A stretch of DNA of 64,000 nucleotides, from assembly GCA_947624675.1 (NCBI GenBank), contig CANQLI010000008.1, forward strand, positions 51,699-115,698. The letters are read 5' to 3'. Of the stretch, positions 62,198-64,000 are shown piece after piece; the stretch's first letter is position 1, and each line of letters starts with the position of its first letter. A program made the translations under genes and the position numbers. The notes under the pieces were generated by a model. It had not been told where the DNA came from. It worked only from the letters and a program-made list of their open reading frames with translations, and searched no databases. This DNA is from an uncultured Clostridia bacterium (GTDB lineage Bacteria > Bacillota > Clostridia > Oscillospirales > Ruminococcaceae).

Positions 62198-62241
62198 GTC
62201 GTATTTTGCAGTTTATTACAAATTTATAGCGCAATATCACA

Positions 62242-62270
62242 TTGACAAAACAGTCGTTATATAGTAAAAT
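62242..62270 (+). promoter_or_regulatory. SigA-type promoter of the glycosyltransferase gene
   Basis: TTGACA (62242-62247), 17-bp spacer, TAAAAT (62265-62270). Divergent from the glycosylphosphotransferase promoter, with the two -35 boxes about 44 bp apart. The leader of roughly 95 nt shows no structure that I recognise. Confidence 0.8.
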
Positions 62271-62371
62271 ACTAATGATATAAATTTAATGCCTGTGGTG
62301 TGAGAAGTGCGATGCTTCTTAAACTTAGGTATAATCAGAGAGTTTAATATATTATTATCGGGTAATATTTT

Positions 62372-63217
62372 ATGGATATTGATTTTATAAGAAAAAACCT
62401 GCCGCCATATAGTGTTCTGATGTCGGTTTATGAAAAGGAAAAGCCGCAGAATCTCTCAGAGAGTCTTGAGAGTATTCTGTCTCAGACAGTTCCGCCGGAC
62501 GAGCTTATTTTAGTTTGTGACGGAAAGCTTACGGACGAGCTTAATGTCATAATAAAAGCTTTTGAAAGTGAGTATCAGAAGATTTTCAGATCAGTGCGCC
62601 TTCTTGAAAATGTTGGAACTGGAATGGCAGCGAACGAAGGTATAAAGGCGTGTCAGAATGAACTTATCGCTAAGATGGATTCGGACGATATATGTGTTCC
62701 TGACAGATTTCAGCGTCAGCTTATGATGTTTTTGAAAAATCCAAAGCTTGATATGGTAGGTGGATATATCGAGGAATTTGATGACGCTACAAAAGAGCCT
62801 ATCGCAATAAAGAAAACTCCTATTTCATATGAGGAGATTTTAAAATATGCGCGCAGGCGCAGTCCCTTTAACAATCAGACGCTTATTTACAGAAAATCTT
62901 TTGCACAGAAGGTCGGCGGATATACTGATATAAAGCGGTGCGAGGATTATGAGTTTATAACAAAGATGCTTATGGCGGGAGCAGTGGGAGAAAATATGCC
63001 CGAGGTACTCGTGAAATACCGTGTCACCAAGGATAACTATAAAAGAAGAAAAAACTGGGCAAACACCAAGAGCTTTATAAAGGTTAGAAGAGGGCTTTAT
63101 AAGGCGGGATTTTCTTCCTTTATTGATTTTATGATACCCACTGTTGCGCAGCTTGTGATGTTTATTATGCCTGAAAGATTTACAAGCTGGGCATACAGAA
63201 AGTTTTTGAGAAGATAA
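62372..63217 (+). CDS. Family 2 glycosyltransferase
   Basis: 281 residues. GT-A fold: YSVLMSVYEKEKPQNLSESL opens the domain, ELILVCDGKLTDEL follows, and the DxD-type metal motif is in AKMDSDDICVPDRF. ED-type catalytic residues are likely in KRCEDYEFITKML. The C-terminus has one hydrophobic stretch (about 248-265) near the membrane. It probably adds a sugar to a surface polysaccharide begun by the divergent glycosylphosphotransferase. No strong ribosome site precedes ATG 62372 (CGGGTAAT). Confidence 0.9.
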   Translation: MDIDFIRKNLPPYSVLMSVYEKEKPQNLSESLESILSQTVPPDELILVCDGKLTDELNVIIKAFESEYQKIFRSVRLLENVGTGMAANEGIKACQNELIAKMDSDDICVPDRFQRQLMMFLKNPKLDMVGGYIEEFDDATKEPIAIKKTPISYEEILKYARRRSPFNNQTLIYRKSFAQKVGGYTDIKRCEDYEFITKMLMAGAVGENMPEVLVKYRVTKDNYKRRKNWANTKSFIKVRRGLYKAGFSSFIDFMIPTVAQLVMFIMPERFTSWAYRKFLRR

Positions 63218-63260
63218 TTGCATCTGCCCTTCAAAACGGGATTCACAGAAGGAGAATAGT

Positions 63261-63722
63261 ATGTGCATCGTGTGTGACAGAATACAGATGATAAAATCTG
63301 GAACAAACCCGTATTTTGTAAAAGAACTTGATACAGGTTATGTTGTTATTGGCGATAATCAACACTTCAAAGGTTATACTTTATTCCTGCTGAAAGAGCA
63401 TTCGACGGAACTTTTTGAATTGGAAGATGACATAAAAGCAAAATTTCTAGATGAAATGACGATAGTGGCAGAAGCTGTTTCAAAAGCCTTTGGTGCGGAA
63501 AAGATAAATTATGAATGCTTGGGTAACGGTGACGCACATCTTCACTGGCATTTATTCCCTAGAGTAAACGGCGACCTTGGTAGCTTTGGGAACAAAGGCA
63601 GAGGGCCGGTCTGGTGGTATCCGAGAGAAAAAATGTATTCAGATGATAACAGACCGAATGCCGAAGAACTTGAGATAATGAAACAAACCTTACGAAAAGA
63701 GCTTGAAATATTGCTGCGATAG
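63261..63722 (+). CDS. HIT-family protein
   Basis: 153 residues. The histidine triad is in AHLHWHLFPR, with CIVCDRI at the N-terminus as a possible Zn pair. HIT proteins hydrolyse or transfer nucleotides (AMP-lysine, Ap4A and similar substrates); which one applies here is unknown. A longer than usual tail contains GRGPVWWYPREKMYSDDNRP. ATG follows AGAAGGAGAA. It lies 43 bp after the glycosyltransferase gene. Confidence 0.92.
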   Translation: MCIVCDRIQMIKSGTNPYFVKELDTGYVVIGDNQHFKGYTLFLLKEHSTELFELEDDIKAKFLDEMTIVAEAVSKAFGAEKINYECLGNGDAHLHWHLFPRVNGDLGSFGNKGRGPVWWYPREKMYSDDNRPNAEELEIMKQTLRKELEILLR

Positions 63723-63757
63723 CGGATTCCGTAAAAAGAGCATTGGAGGAATAATGT

Positions 63758-64000
63758 ATGTCAACAAGTAAGGAATATTTGAGCTTTTTATTAGAGCAGT
63801 TGTCCTCTCTTGACGGAATATCGTACCGTATGATGATGGGTGAATACTTAATATATTACCACGGTAAGGTTGCCGCTTATATTTGTGACGGGCGTTTTTT
63901 GGTCAGACCTGTACCGTCAGCAATAAAAATGCTGCCCGAGGCTGAATATGATGCAATAAGTGAAGGCGGCAGAAAGAAATTACTTCGAGTTGATGACATT
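63758..64000 (+). CDS. TfoX N-terminal domain protein, 5' part only
   Basis: 81 codons from ATG 63758 to the window edge, behind TTGGAGGAAT. An ATG four bases upstream is out of frame and stops at once. The sequence SLDGISYRMMMGEYLIYYHG, then KVAAYICDGRFLVRPVPSAI, matches the TfoX N-terminal domain, found as small stand-alone proteins in Clostridia with no proven link to competence. Runs off the window, so total length is unknown. Confidence 0.82.
   Translation, partial: MSTSKEYLSFLLEQLSSLDGISYRMMMGEYLIYYHGKVAAYICDGRFLVRPVPSAIKMLPEAEYDAISEGGRKKLLRVDDI

Overview
The window looks like the chromosome of a low-to-moderate GC, Gram-positive, strictly anaerobic, plant-fibre-degrading member of the Clostridia, most like Ruminococcus or a close Oscillospiraceae relative. 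The evidence is a cellobiose phosphorylase, a secreted protein with a C-terminal type I dockerin, an Rnf complex, pyruvate:ferredoxin oxidoreductase, threonine-rich linkers in several exported proteins, consensus SigA-type promoters and strong AGGAGG ribosome sites. I saw no insertion sequence, prophage, CRISPR-Cas locus or rRNA.

Layout. 1-2.5 kb (minus): a mutarotase-like gene and the 5' part of a cellobiose phosphorylase gene. 2.7-3.4 kb: a DUF378 membrane protein, a long hairpin and an orphan promoter. 3.4-4.9 kb (minus): guaB. 5.1-5.2 kb: copy A of a 103-bp repeat. 5.3-11.2 kb (minus): apbE-rnfCDGEAB. 11.4-19 kb (plus): a histidine phosphatase, an RluA-type pseudouridine synthase, a zinc-ribbon membrane protein, zapA, a U32 peptidase, a degenerate dUTPase-like protein and a YdbS/YdbT-like PH-domain pair. 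19.1-20.5 kb: tRNA-Met, tRNA-Glu and a threonine aldolase. 20.5-21.9 kb (minus): a Rieske-tailed FAD oxidoreductase. 22-31.4 kb (plus): the translation operon rimP-nusA-rnpM-ylxQ-infB-rbfA-nrnA-truB-ribF, followed by gltX.

31.5-31.9 kb is a gene-free tract built from about 14 diverged units of about 32 bp; the last unit contains the ribosome site and start codon of the next gene. 31.9-36.9 kb is a Gld-like ABC exporter cluster ending in a DUF4340 protein. 37.0-42.3 kb: a small hypothetical gene, copy B of the 103-bp repeat, a degenerate MBOAT/DHHW-like pair, a radical SAM protein, rimM and trmD. 42.6-49 kb: HPr, a CdaR-like regulator, ftsE, ftsX and two M23 (PcsB/EnvC-like) peptidoglycan hydrolases. 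48.9-51.7 kb: an XRE regulator divergent from a leucine-rich-repeat dockerin protein. 51.8-53 kb: the L10 leader and rplJ-rplL. 53.2-54.1 kb: an interrupted small secreted protein and a lipoprotein. 54.4-57.9 kb: PFOR. 58-62 kb (minus): a polyprenyl glycosylphosphotransferase and two CAP-domain proteins. 62.4-64 kb: a family 2 glycosyltransferase, a HIT protein and the start of a TfoX-like gene.

How it fits together. Cellobiose is phosphorolysed inside the cell. PFOR makes reduced ferredoxin from pyruvate, and Rnf (flavinylated by ApbE) oxidises it with NAD+ while pumping ions. FtsEX and the two M23 proteins would link division to wall hydrolysis. The most unusual features are non-coding: the 32-bp periodic array (31487-31920) and the 103-bp repeat, two copies of which are 100/103 identical, inverted, 32 kb apart and each placed just behind an intrinsic terminator.
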